Origin: UBA4416 sp040376995
GTDB lineage: Bacteria > Bacteroidota > Bacteroidia > B-17B0 > Aurantibacillaceae
Reading direction: 5' to 3'
Assembly: GCA_040376995.1 (NCBI GenBank)
Contig: JBEIPP010000175.1
Location: forward strand, 1-6,409
Length of the DNA stretch: 6,409 bases
Shown here: piece after piece, positions 1-6,409 of the stretch
Numbering within the stretch: position 1 is the first letter of the stretch
Layout: each line of letters starts with the position of its first letter
The notes under the pieces: model-generated
Databases searched by the model: none
Told to the model about the DNA's origin: nothing
The model's input: the letters and a program-made list of their open reading frames with translations, nothing else
Made by a program: the position numbers and the translations under genes

Positions 1-439
1 CTTTTTCTCCTTCATCATAGTGGTTACTATGCTTCAGTCAAAAAAGTGTCTGTTTTATTAAGCTTTCAACTCTCATTACAATTTCTAATGCATAATCTGG
101 CTTTAAATCAACACTTCACAAATTGTTTTAAACACCCAATTAAAGGAGTAGTAGATAGCGAAATATTATTTCATTCTCTAAGGAAGGGAATCAGTATAAA
201 ATGCAAGTATAAGATAATGATTCAGGTTTGCCTATTGGCTATTAATAAAAAGTAATCTCTTTGTTATCGTTATCGAAGCATTAACAGAACAACTAGATGG
301 AAACCAAATTTTTAGATTACCAAGGAACTCATTTCGAATTGAATTTTAAAAACCAATAATTAACAATTTTAAGATAAAATAAAAGCTAGTTATTAAACAA
401 ATCTATATAAATTTATAACTTATTAAATTTAAAATCATC
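1..439. other. Gene-poor leader upstream of the AsmA gene
   Basis: I recognise no gene here. One + strand frame is open from the window edge to a TAA at 253-255, so it could be the 3' end of a gene that starts outside the window. Its translation, however, is a Leu/Ser/His/Cys-rich mix that matches no family I know, and it lacks the Lys/Asn/Glu/Asp-rich composition of the real genes here. The minus-strand frames over this stretch are broken by frequent stops. From about 340 to 439 the DNA is extremely A/T rich and must carry the promoter and leader of the AsmA gene. I find no clean match to the Bacteroidota -7 element (TAnnTTTG) and no Shine-Dalgarno sequence before the ATG at 440. A minor 6-bp inverted repeat (CATAGT/ACTATG, 16-31) has no U-tract. 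Confidence 0.5.
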
Positions 440-3268
440 ATGAGCGCAGAACAACCTAAAGTAAAAAAGAGTTTATTTAAAAGAATTTTAAAATGGAGCG
501 GAATTTCATTTTTATTACTGTTAGTTTTAATAATAATTGCCCCTTTTATTTTTAAGGATAAAATCGTTCAAATAGTAAAAGACGAGGCTAATAATAGTTT
601 AAATGCTAAAGTAGATTTTGGAGATTTTGATTTAACCTTGTTTAGTTCATTTCCTGATTTTAGATTTAAAATTCAAAATGTGAGTGTTATAAATGTTGAA
701 CCTTTTAAGGGAGATACGTTGGCATTTATCAAAGAATTGTCTTTTGATTTAAATATTAAAAGTGTAATTAGGGGAGATCAATACCAAGTAAACTCTTTAG
801 TAATTGACGAGCCAAAAATTAATGGTATTGTAATGACAGATGGAAAAGCTAATTGGGATATTGCAAAAGCAAGTACAGATACCGCTACAGTTCAACCAGC
901 AGATACTTCTGCAACTAAATTTGCTTTAAAATTAAAGTCGTTAGAAATAAAACACGCAAATATTACTTATAATGATATGCAAGGTAATATGTCAGCTTCT
1001 CTAAAAGATATGAATTATACCTTGAGCGGAGATTTTACTCAAGATAATTTCTTATTAAGTAATTTATTGGAAATTGCTGAAACATCTTTTGAAATGGGAG
1101 GTGTTGGATATTTAACGAAAGCAAAAACACGTTTTAAGGCAGATTTAGATATGGATATGCCTAATATGAAATTCACGTTTAAAGAAAATGAATTAGATTT
1201 AAATGACTTAGGTTTATCTTTTGATGGTTTTGTGTCTATGCCTAAAGATGACATTACCATGGATTTGAAATTTGCAGCTAAACAAACAGAGTTTAAATCT
1301 ATTTTATCTTTAATACCAAGTGTTTATAGTAAGGATTTTGCAAGTGTAAAAACCGAAGGTAGTTTAAAATTAAATGGTAAAGCAGCTGGAACTATGCATT
1401 CAAGTGCAGATGGAAAAAGCGATACTTACCCATCATTTGAAGTTAATTTAGGAATTGCAAACGCGATGTTTAAATATCCTTCATTACCAAAATCAGTAAA
1501 CAATATAAATATTGATGTTCATGTAGAAAATAAAAAAGATTATTTAGATGCAACTGTTATTGACATCAATAAATTTCATTTAGAAATGGCAGGAAATCCA
1601 ATTGATATGTGGGCACATGTTAAAACTCCTATTTCAGATCCAGATTTGGCAGCCGAAGTAAAAGGGGTTATTAATTTAACTTCAGTGAAAGAATTTATTC
1701 CTTTAGAAAAAGGTGATGAAATGAGTGGTATTGTAAAAGCAGATATTTCGGCTGCTGGACGTATGAGTAGTATTGATAAAAAAGAATACGACAAATTTAA
1801 AATGGCTGGTAGTTTAGAAATTGATAAAATGAATTACAAAACAACAACATTACCTTATGAGGTTATGTTGAATATGATGAAATTAAATTTCACCAATCAG
1901 TTTGTAGAGTTAGCAGGATTTGATGCCTTAATGGGGAAATCAGATATTAAAGCAAATGGTAAGATTGAAAATTTCATGCAATACATTTTTAAAGATTCTT
2001 TAATTAAAGGAAACTTTAATGTACAATCTAATTTTATGGATTTAAATGAGTTAATGAGTTCTTCTAGCACATCAACTGCTGCAGCTCAACCAGCGGCAGC
2101 AGATACGGTAGCGATGACTGTAGCTGAAGTGCCAGGAAATATTGATTTTAATTTAAATGCCAACTTTGTTAAAGTATTGTATGATAATTTAACGATTGAT
2201 AATATGAATGGAAACATTGTTGTTCGTCAGCGTAAAGTAGATATGACAAATTTAAATTTAGGATTATTAGGAGGTAAAGTATTAATGAATGGTTTCTATG
2301 AAACAAGTAATCCTAAAAAACCTACCGTTGACTTAACTTTTAAAGTAGATAATTTTGATATTCAAAAAACATTTGCTGCATTTAACACTGTTCAAAAATT
2401 AGCGCCAATAGGGCAGTATGCAAAAGGTATGTTTACAGCAACTTTAGAAAATTTTAAAGCAGATTTAGATCAAACGATGTCGCCAATTTTATCGTCGTTA
2501 CATGGTAATGGTGTATTTAAAACAAGTAGCGTAACAGTTGGCGGTTTTCCTGCTTTTGTTAAGTTAGGCGAAGCATTAAAAATTGAGCAATTAAAGAACT
2601 TAAATATTCAAAATGTAATGGCTGAATATGAGTTTAAAGATGGCAGAGTAAACTTACGTAATCCTGTGAAAGTAAAAATTGACAAAATTGATGCAGAGAT
2701 TACAGGCTCTACAGGCTTTGATCAAACTATTGATTACAATTGGAAAATGACCGTTCCAACCGAAATGTTTGGAGCGCAAGCTAACAGTATGGTTGGTAGT
2801 TTATTAGGCCAAGCTAATGCAGCAGCTGGCACTAATGTAAGTATGCCTAAAACAGTGAAAGTAAATGTTGGTTTTGGTGGAACTGTAACTAATCCAACTG
2901 TAAAAACTGGCACTAAAGCTGGAGAGGCAGGCGCAAGTTTAAAAGATCAAGCTATTAGTACAGTAAAGGATAAGGCTAACGAAGAAGCTCAAAAAATATT
3001 AGCTGATGCTCAAGCACAAGTAGCAAAATTAAAAGCAGATGCACAAACAGCATCTGATAAACTGAAAACAGAGGCTTATGCAGCAGCAGATAAGCAAGTA
3101 GAGGAAGTGAAAAATCCATTAGCTAAAATTGCCGCTAAAAAAGCAGCAGAGTTAGCTAAAAAAGAAGCGGACAAGCAAGCTCAAAAACTATTAGATGAAG
3201 CTGAAGTGAAGAGTCAAAAAATATTGGAAGACGCTAAAGTAAAAAGTGCTTCAGCGACGGGGAAGTAA
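440..3268 (+). CDS. AsmA-family inner-membrane-anchored envelope protein with C-terminal helical tail
   Basis: This 942-residue protein begins with a short basic stretch (residues 7-18) and one hydrophobic helix at about 19-38, which acts as a signal anchor and places the rest in the periplasm. The segment after it, including the FGDFDLTLFSSFPDF stretch, is typical of the AsmA N-terminal domain. A long beta-rich body follows. Residues ~575-780 (near LLGGKVLMNGFYET) resemble the AsmA-like C-terminal region. Two Ser/Thr/Ala/Pro-rich linkers (about 146-161 and 540-565) separate the blocks. The last ~110 residues form a charged helical tail. AsmA proteins belong with TamB and YhdP among repeating-beta-groove proteins implicated in lipid transport and outer-membrane homeostasis; that role is inferred from the family. 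The ATG at 440 is chosen because the anchor follows at the usual distance. The gene appears monocistronic, since a strong terminator follows. Confidence 0.88.
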   Translation: MSAEQPKVKKSLFKRILKWSGISFLLLLVLIIIAPFIFKDKIVQIVKDEANNSLNAKVDFGDFDLTLFSSFPDFRFKIQNVSVINVEPFKGDTLAFIKELSFDLNIKSVIRGDQYQVNSLVIDEPKINGIVMTDGKANWDIAKASTDTATVQPADTSATKFALKLKSLEIKHANITYNDMQGNMSASLKDMNYTLSGDFTQDNFLLSNLLEIAETSFEMGGVGYLTKAKTRFKADLDMDMPNMKFTFKENELDLNDLGLSFDGFVSMPKDDITMDLKFAAKQTEFKSILSLIPSVYSKDFASVKTEGSLKLNGKAAGTMHSSADGKSDTYPSFEVNLGIANAMFKYPSLPKSVNNINIDVHVENKKDYLDATVIDINKFHLEMAGNPIDMWAHVKTPISDPDLAAEVKGVINLTSVKEFIPLEKGDEMSGIVKADISAAGRMSSIDKKEYDKFKMAGSLEIDKMNYKTTTLPYEVMLNMMKLNFTNQFVELAGFDALMGKSDIKANGKIENFMQYIFKDSLIKGNFNVQSNFMDLNELMSSSSTSTAAAQPAAADTVAMTVAEVPGNIDFNLNANFVKVLYDNLTIDNMNGNIVVRQRKVDMTNLNLGLLGGKVLMNGFYETSNPKKPTVDLTFKVDNFDIQKTFAAFNTVQKLAPIGQYAKGMFTATLENFKADLDQTMSPILSSLHGNGVFKTSSVTVGGFPAFVKLGEALKIEQLKNLNIQNVMAEYEFKDGRVNLRNPVKVKIDKIDAEITGSTGFDQTIDYNWKMTVPTEMFGAQANSMVGSLLGQANAAAGTNVSMPKTVKVNVGFGGTVTNPTVKTGTKAGEAGASLKDQAISTVKDKANEEAQKILADAQAQVAKLKADAQTASDKLKTEAYAAADKQVEEVKNPLAKIAAKKAAELAKKEADKQAQKLLDEAEVKSQKILEDAKVKSASATGK
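2936..3265 (+). other. Region encoding a 110-residue Ala/Lys/Gln helical tail of the AsmA protein
   Basis: Residues 833-942 are almost free of aromatic residues and glycine and are built from loosely repeated units such as AQKILADAQAQ, KLKADAQTAS, AQKLLDEAEV and SQKILEDAKV. The spacing of Ala and Leu/Ile fits an amphipathic or coiled-coil helix. One Asn-Pro (NPLAKIAAKKA, residues ~892-902) breaks it in the middle, suggesting two helices. From memory, similar tails occur on other Bacteroidota AsmA-like proteins, so this is probably a lineage feature and not a recent fusion. Its function is unknown. It could bind the membrane surface, oligomerise, or span the periplasm. Confidence 0.7.
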
Positions 3269-3283
3269 TTTGGTTAAAATAGT

Positions 3284-3324
3284 ATAAAAAATCGCCATGA
3301 GCTGAGCCCATGGCGATTTTTTAT
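3284..3324 (+). terminator. Rho-independent terminator of the AsmA gene
   Basis: The arms ATCGCCATG (3291-3299) and CATGGCGAT (3309-3317) are exact reverse complements around a 9-nt loop. The stem is extended by A/T pairs on either side (A-run 3286-3290 against T-run 3318-3322, plus two more pairs), and the T-run doubles as the U-tract. It lies 15 nt after the AsmA stop codon, so the YitT gene downstream needs its own promoter within about 3325-3375. Confidence 0.9.
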
Positions 3325-3497
3325 TTTCTTGAATTCTCCTTTTTTATTATCTTACCAATAATAAAATTTTGTATCATGAATCCTTTTTTAACGCAAGTTA
3401 TTATACAAATCGTAATTAATAACAAAAACAAAAAGCCAAATCAATTGTCCGAATCTCCGTCGAGGTTTCAATTAGCTAAGGCTTATCGAGAGTTTAA

Positions 3498-4355
3498 GTT
3501 GTTGGTGAAGCGTATATAAAGGATACTATATTAATTGGATTAGGAGTTGGCGCAGCTGCTTTTGGTTTAGAAAGTTTTTTATTGCCTAGTAAATTTATTG
3601 ACGGTGGTGCTACAGGTATTTCATTATTGATAACTGAAATAACAGACATGCCACTATATATTTTAATTATAGGGATTAATATTCCTTTTGTTATCTTAGC
3701 CTACAAGGTGATAGGAAAGCAGTTTGCAATTAAAACGGCAATTGCTATTTCAGGATTAGCTATTTGTTTAGCCATATTTCAATTTCCAGAAGTCACACAC
3801 GATAAATTATTAGTGGCTATTTTTGGAGGATTCTTTTTAGGTTCTGGAATTGGTTTATCTGTAAGAGGGGGAGCTGTAATTGATGGGACTGAGGTATTGG
3901 CTATATTTTTAAGTCGTAAATTTGGAGTAACGATGGGTGATGTAATCATAATCATCAATATATTTATTTTCTCAGCTGCCGCTTATTTTTTATCAATTGA
4001 AGCAGCTTTATATTCAATGATTACATATTTAGCAGCTTCTAAAACGTTAGATTTTGTTGTATTAGGTATTGAAGAATATACTGGCATAACAATTGTTTCT
4101 TCGCATAGCGAAGAGATTCGTCAAATGATTATTGATACGATGGAAAGAGGAGTAACGGTGTATTGTGGTAAAAGAGGTTATGGTAAAAGAGGAGAGGGGA
4201 AAGAAATTGATATTGTGTATACGGTAGTAACACGTTTGGAGTTAAATAAATTAAATACAGAGATTGAAAAAATTGACCCGAATGCTTTTGTGGTAATGAA
4301 TACAATAAAGGATACTAAAGGAGGAATGATAAAAAAACGCCCTCTACAACATTAG
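3498..4355 (+). CDS. Main body of the YitT-family protein (in-frame part after the frameshift)
   Basis: This frame is open from just after TAA 3495-3497 to TAG 4353-4355. It encodes the YitT membrane domain (DUF161 type): helix 1 ILIGLGVGAAAFGLESFLL, the family-typical LLPSKFIDGGATGIS motif, helices around MPLYILIIGINIPFVILAY, IKTAIAISGLAICLAIF and LLVAIFGGFFLGSGIGLSV, the conserved RGGAVIDGTEVLAI segment, and two more hydrophobic stretches. The last ~90 residues (from about GITIVSS) form the soluble DUF2179-type domain and end in VMNTIKDTKGGMIKKRP. Everything after the frameshift looks intact and unmutated, which argues for a recent lesion or a sequence error. The cellular role of YitT proteins is not established. 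If translation started at TTG 3582 the product would be 257 residues without helix 1, so that start is doubtful. Confidence 0.8.
   Translation, partial: VVGEAYIKDTILIGLGVGAAAFGLESFLLPSKFIDGGATGISLLITEITDMPLYILIIGINIPFVILAYKVIGKQFAIKTAIAISGLAICLAIFQFPEVTHDKLLVAIFGGFFLGSGIGLSVRGGAVIDGTEVLAIFLSRKFGVTMGDVIIIINIFIFSAAAYFLSIEAALYSMITYLAASKTLDFVVLGIEEYTGITIVSSHSEEIRQMIIDTMERGVTVYCGKRGYGKRGEGKEIDIVYTVVTRLELNKLNTEIEKIDPNAFVVMNTIKDTKGGMIKKRPLQH
3511..3521 (+). other. Inferred frameshift position in the YitT gene
   Basis: Codons CGT-ATA-TAA (3511-3519) end the upstream frame, while TAT-ATA-AAG (3513-3521) reads on in the frame of the YitT body. Adding one base between 3514 and 3518 restores one continuous reading frame, R-I-I-K-D-T. 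There is no long homopolymer here and no heptamer of the X XXY YYZ type. Confidence 0.7.
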
Positions 4356-5048
4356 TTACAATAGGTCTCTGTTAATTGTATATCCAACTCCTTTGATGGT
4401 TTTTATAATATCATTGCCTAGTGAGCGGCGTATGTTTCGTATATGAATATCAATTGTTCTACTATTAGCAACTTCTGGAGAGTTCCAAATAAATTTAGCG
4501 AAATCTTGGCGCGTAAATATTTTATGTGTGTTTTGATGCATCAAACTCACCATTTCAAATTCTTTGCGGGGTAAACTTATTTTTCCATTAGGAGTAATAA
4601 TTAGATATTGTTCTTTATCTACATAAAAATTTGGAGGCCTTAGCTCTTCACTATTCTCAATTATTTTACTACTTAAACGTTTTTTGAGAGTAGAAATTCT
4701 AGCTTCCAACAAAATAGGTTTAATTGGAGAAACAATAAAATCATCTGCTCCCGAATTAAAGGCTGTTATTTGAATATAATCATCTTGTTTGTTGGAGAAT
4801 AAGATAATGAATGGTTGTTCTATATCCTTTAAATTTCTAATATCTGATGTAATAGTTATGCCATCCTTTTGTTTATAATCTAACTCTACAATAACCAAAT
4901 TAACATGATTGTTATGAATGCAATCCATTAAATCTTCTTCAGATTTAACGAAAGAGACTTTATACTTCTTTTCTTCTAAATAATCAGCTGTTTTTTTTAC
5001 TGACGATTCAGAATTAGATACAAATACTATATGGAAGGATTGTTGCAT
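4356..5048 (-). CDS. OmpR/PhoB-type response regulator with degenerate receiver domain
   Basis: This 230-residue protein has a receiver-like domain (about 5-125) and an OmpR/PhoB winged helix-turn-helix (about 139-226). The DNA-binding half is textbook: LPRKEFEMVSLM, FTRQDFAKFIW, RTIDIHIRNIRRSLG (recognition helix ~197-210) and IKTIKGVGYTI. The receiver keeps its fold signature (GADDFIVSPIKP, DG at 62-63) but not its chemistry. The acidic pair is Ser11-Asn12, the phosphoacceptor position is Glu55 (codon GAG, 4884-4886), the switch Thr is Ser85, and the conserved Lys is Ser107. It is therefore probably an atypical regulator that works without phosphorylation; that is inference. No histidine kinase is present in the window. 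The ATG at 5046-5048 is needed to include the first beta strand, and the next Met is residue 41. Its stop abuts that of the convergent YitT gene. Target genes are unknown; autoregulation is possible. Confidence 0.88.
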   Translation of the reverse strand: MQQSFHIVFVSNSESSVKKTADYLEEKKYKVSFVKSEEDLMDCIHNNHVNLVIVELDYKQKDGITITSDIRNLKDIEQPFIILFSNKQDDYIQITAFNSGADDFIVSPIKPILLEARISTLKKRLSSKIIENSEELRPPNFYVDKEQYLIITPNGKISLPRKEFEMVSLMHQNTHKIFTRQDFAKFIWNSPEVANSRTIDIHIRNIRRSLGNDIIKTIKGVGYTINRDLL

Positions 5049-5049
5049 G

Positions 5050-5084
5050 TAAGAAAAAAGGCACGAACAATTGTTCGTGCCTTT
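5050..5084 (-). terminator. Terminator of the T9SS cargo gene: perfect 28-bp palindrome plus U-tract
   Basis: Positions 5057-5084 form a perfect palindrome with 14-nt arms (AAAGGCACGAACAA and its reverse complement), which folds as a 12-bp stem with an AATT loop. On the minus strand it is followed by TTTTTTCTT, and it starts 13 nt after the stop codon of the cargo gene, so a rho-independent terminator is the natural reading. The U-tract ends only a few bases before the ATG of the response regulator, so the element also occupies that gene's 5' leader. The + strand side has no long U-run, which makes it one-directional at best. Confidence 0.87.
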
Positions 5085-5097
5085 ATAATATAATTGA

Positions 5098-6409
5098 TTA
5101 CTTATTGATTACTAATTTTTTAGTTTCTTTAGCACCATTAACTTCTAACGAAATATAATAGATGCCGCTTGATAAGTTTGATGTGTTCAAAGAAATAGTA
5201 TTGTTGCCTTTTTCAAATTCATTTTCTTGAGAAACGATAGACACTAAATTACCTAATACATCATAAACATTAACAGATACTTTGTTTTTTTCAACCATGT
5301 TAAAAGATATAGAAGTGTTTGATGTTGCAGGATTAGGATATAATACAAATGAATTTATAGTTGTATTGTTTAATTTTTCTATTCCAGTAACTTGACCAGC
5401 AAATTGAGAGCCTGAAAAACTTGCACCAGTTGATGCAGAAGATGCCGCTTGTAAACGGAAATCACTATTGTCTTCTAAGTTAGTTGGAAATGCATTTACA
5501 AATCCAATTTGAGAAACTGTTTTTGTAGTATCAATTGAATTTGCTCCAGCATAAGCATTATACCATGTAGCATTAGCTCCACCAGCATCAGCTACAAATT
5601 TTGGAAATAAATTACTAGCAATAATAGTATTTTGTACTAAACCTAATGAATCCATATTTGTATTTGCATTATAGTTATCAAATGTTGTAGCACCAGACAC
5701 GTGCCATCCTTTTTCCCATCCAACAATAATTGAATTGTGGATTGAAATAGCTGTATTTCTTCTTGTGAAGATTCCTCTTTCAAATTTTTCTCCAGAAGGT
5801 AATGCTACAGTACCATCTCTTTTTGGACCTAATACAGTAATGTTTGAGAAGATTGTTTTTGTAATTGGCAATCTTCCAATTCCTGGGTTAAAGTTATCAG
5901 ATTCAAAAGCGTTAGAATCTCCAGCAGCATCAGAAATATCTTTATCTCTAACAACTAATCCAAATTGAACACGACCTGAATGCCCAAAATCTGTATCAAA
6001 ATCATCATCTAAACCTCTGAATGAAACTAAGTATTTAGCATCAACTGCTCCACCAAACCATTCAAAAGCATCATCACCACCAAAAGAACATTGAATATGA
6101 TCGATTTGTGTTCCTGAACCAACACCACCCATAGTTAAACTATTTAACTCAGAGTTTGGAGTTGTTGATAAAGCTACACCAGCAAACTCAATACGGCAAT
6201 AAGACATTGTCCCAGAACTTTCAGTGTTATTATTTCCACCATATAATATCTCATTAAAGTTTGTTGCAAAACCTTCAATGTAATTTTGTTTGGGTGATGT
6301 TGCACAAGTTGCGCAAGCTGTATTGATAATACCATTTCCTAATAATACAACTCCACCCCAATCTGCAGGTGCTCTTCCGTTTCCAGATGGCTCTTCGTTT
6401 GAAGTAAAA
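5098..6409 (-). CDS. Secreted T9SS cargo protein of unknown function, 5' end outside the window
   Basis: The frame is open from TAA 5098-5100 to the window edge, giving 436 visible residues without the N-terminus. The Met at 6205-6207 is internal: the reading frame and family-like sequence (RAPADWGGVVLLGNG, then an IEG segment and ILYGGNNNTESSGTM) continue upstream of it. The body contains Gly/Asp/Asn-rich stretches typical of a repetitive beta fold, including SLTMGGVGSGTQIDHIQ, GGDDAFEWFGG, LDDDFDTDFGHSGRVQFG, and RRNTAISIHNSIIVGWEKG. From memory these occur in many Bacteroidota secreted proteins of unassigned function; a right-handed beta-helix is plausible but unproven. The final 86 residues are a T9SS sorting domain, so the protein should cross the outer membrane and be cell-surface-attached or released. 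A CxxC (CATC) lies about 30 residues before the GGNNNTE stretch, with further Cys in YCRIEF and IQCSF. The palindromic terminator follows the gene. Confidence 0.82.
   Translation of the reverse strand, partial: FTSNEEPSGNGRAPADWGGVVLLGNGIINTACATCATSPKQNYIEGFATNFNEILYGGNNNTESSGTMSYCRIEFAGVALSTTPNSELNSLTMGGVGSGTQIDHIQCSFGGDDAFEWFGGAVDAKYLVSFRGLDDDFDTDFGHSGRVQFGLVVRDKDISDAAGDSNAFESDNFNPGIGRLPITKTIFSNITVLGPKRDGTVALPSGEKFERGIFTRRNTAISIHNSIIVGWEKGWHVSGATTFDNYNANTNMDSLGLVQNTIIASNLFPKFVADAGGANATWYNAYAGANSIDTTKTVSQIGFVNAFPTNLEDNSDFRLQAASSASTGASFSGSQFAGQVTGIEKLNNTTINSFVLYPNPATSNTSISFNMVEKNKVSVNVYDVLGNLVSIVSQENEFEKGNNTISLNTSNLSSGIYYISLEVNGAKETKKLVINK
5101..5358 (-). other. T9SS C-terminal sorting domain (Por_Secre_tail type) coding region
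   Basis: The last 86 residues show the ordered signature of type IX sorting domains: FVLYPNPATSNTSISF, then VNVYDVLGNLV, then LNTSNLSSGIYYISLEV, and a basic end, KETKKLVINK. This is an Ig-like beta sandwich read by the outer-membrane T9SS translocon and usually cleaved during export. It is the strongest single marker that the DNA comes from Bacteroidota with a gliding/PorSS-type secretion system. Confidence 0.95.

Larger units (their letters stand above)
3376..4355 (+). pseudogene. YitT-family membrane protein gene with an apparent single-base frameshift
   Basis: The coding signal runs from ATG 3376 to TAG 4353-4355 but changes frame. The first part (3376-3519) encodes 47 residues, MNPFLTQ to YREFKLLVKRI, and then stops at TAA 3517-3519. 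The second part continues in another frame as IKDTILIGLGVGAAAFG and then a complete YitT body. Joined, KRI-IKDTILIG reads as a normal YitT start: a basic cytoplasmic extension and then the first membrane helix. One missing base around 3514-3518 (for example ATA-ATA-AAG shortened by one) explains it. The joined protein would be about 325 residues, which fits this family. No good start codon precedes helix 1 in the second frame; the first candidates, TTG 3582 and then ATG 3649, would delete that helix. It could be a true pseudogene, a sequencing or assembly error, or (less likely) a recoding site. The ATG 3376 start is preferred over an upstream in-frame codon at 3310 because that one lies inside the terminator. 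Confidence 0.75.

Noticed and set aside
46..255. Open frame of 69 codons from GTG 46, open back to the window edge
   Set aside because: Composition unlike the neighbouring genes, no recognisable motif, and GTG is arbitrary because the frame is open upstream. At most it is the 3' end of an unknown gene.
360..439. Bacteroidota -33/-7 promoter for the AsmA gene
   Set aside because: A TTG at 339-341 exists, but no TAnnTTTG at the proper spacing; too weak to annotate in such AT-rich DNA.
1039..1260. Minus-strand open frame inside the AsmA gene
   Set aside because: Antisense shadow of a strong coding region; no domain signature.
1576..1794. Second minus-strand open frame inside the AsmA gene
   Set aside because: Same reason: antisense to well-supported AsmA coding sequence.
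3036..3056. Inverted repeat CAGATGC/GCATCTG with a 7-nt loop
   Set aside because: Falls in repetitive Ala-rich codons of the AsmA tail, no U-tract; incidental.
3310..3375. Upstream ATG at 3310 as start of the YitT N-terminal part
   Set aside because: It lies inside the terminator stem of the AsmA gene, and the added residues are a Phe/Ile-rich read of its U-tract. ATG 3376 is far more likely.
3511..3521. Programmed ribosomal frameshifting at the YitT junction
   Set aside because: A net -1 shift is required, but there is no slippery heptamer, the P-site ATA would re-pair poorly with TAT, and I see no stimulatory hairpin or Shine-Dalgarno-like sequence. Mutation or sequence error is simpler.
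3516..4317. 13-bp direct repeat ATAAAGGATACTA at 3516-3528 and 4305-4317, both encoding IKDT in the same frame
   Set aside because: It touches the frameshift position, but both copies fit the local protein sequence, so chance in AT-rich DNA is the likeliest explanation. Not an attachment site or element end.
5735..5968. Plus-strand open frame inside the T9SS cargo gene
   Set aside because: Antisense to a clearly coding frame with conserved motifs; its own translation has none.
6205..6207. ATG as start of the T9SS cargo gene
   Set aside because: The frame stays open and family-like for 67 more codons to the window edge, and no signal peptide follows this Met.

Overview
The window is AT-rich DNA from a member of the Bacteroidota, most likely a flavobacteria-like lineage. 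Three things point there. The last gene ends in a type IX secretion (T9SS) C-terminal sorting domain. The AsmA-like protein has the long form with a helical tail that I associate with this phylum. Start codons lack convincing Shine-Dalgarno sequences and sit in A/T-rich leaders. I see no mobile element, CRISPR array, tRNA or rRNA.

Layout: 1-439 holds no gene I can support. 440-3268 (+) is a 942-residue AsmA-family inner-membrane-anchored protein with an unusual 110-residue Ala/Lys/Gln helical tail. It is closed by a strong intrinsic terminator at 3284-3324. 3376-4355 (+) is a YitT-family multi-pass membrane protein gene split by an apparent single-base frameshift near 3514-3519: the first ~47 codons and the remaining ~280 lie in different frames. 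Its stop codon directly abuts the stop codon of the convergent gene at 4356-5048 (-), an OmpR/PhoB-type response regulator. That regulator's receiver domain has lost nearly all phosphorylation residues (Asp pair to Ser-Asn, phospho-Asp to Glu, Lys to Ser), while its winged-helix DNA-binding domain looks intact. Just upstream of its start codon is a perfect 28-bp palindrome plus U-tract, which serves as terminator of the next gene. 5098-6409 (-) is the C-terminal 436 residues of a large secreted T9SS cargo protein whose start lies beyond the window.

The genes do not form one obvious pathway. AsmA and YitT are both envelope proteins on the + strand but are separated by a terminator. The regulator and the T9SS cargo are codirectional on the - strand, with the terminator between them, so the regulator could be expressed partly by read-through. 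The most interesting items are the phosphorylation-independent-looking regulator, the terminator/palindrome packed against its start codon, and the frameshift in the YitT gene. None of these amounts to a clearly new system, and all were judged by eye only.
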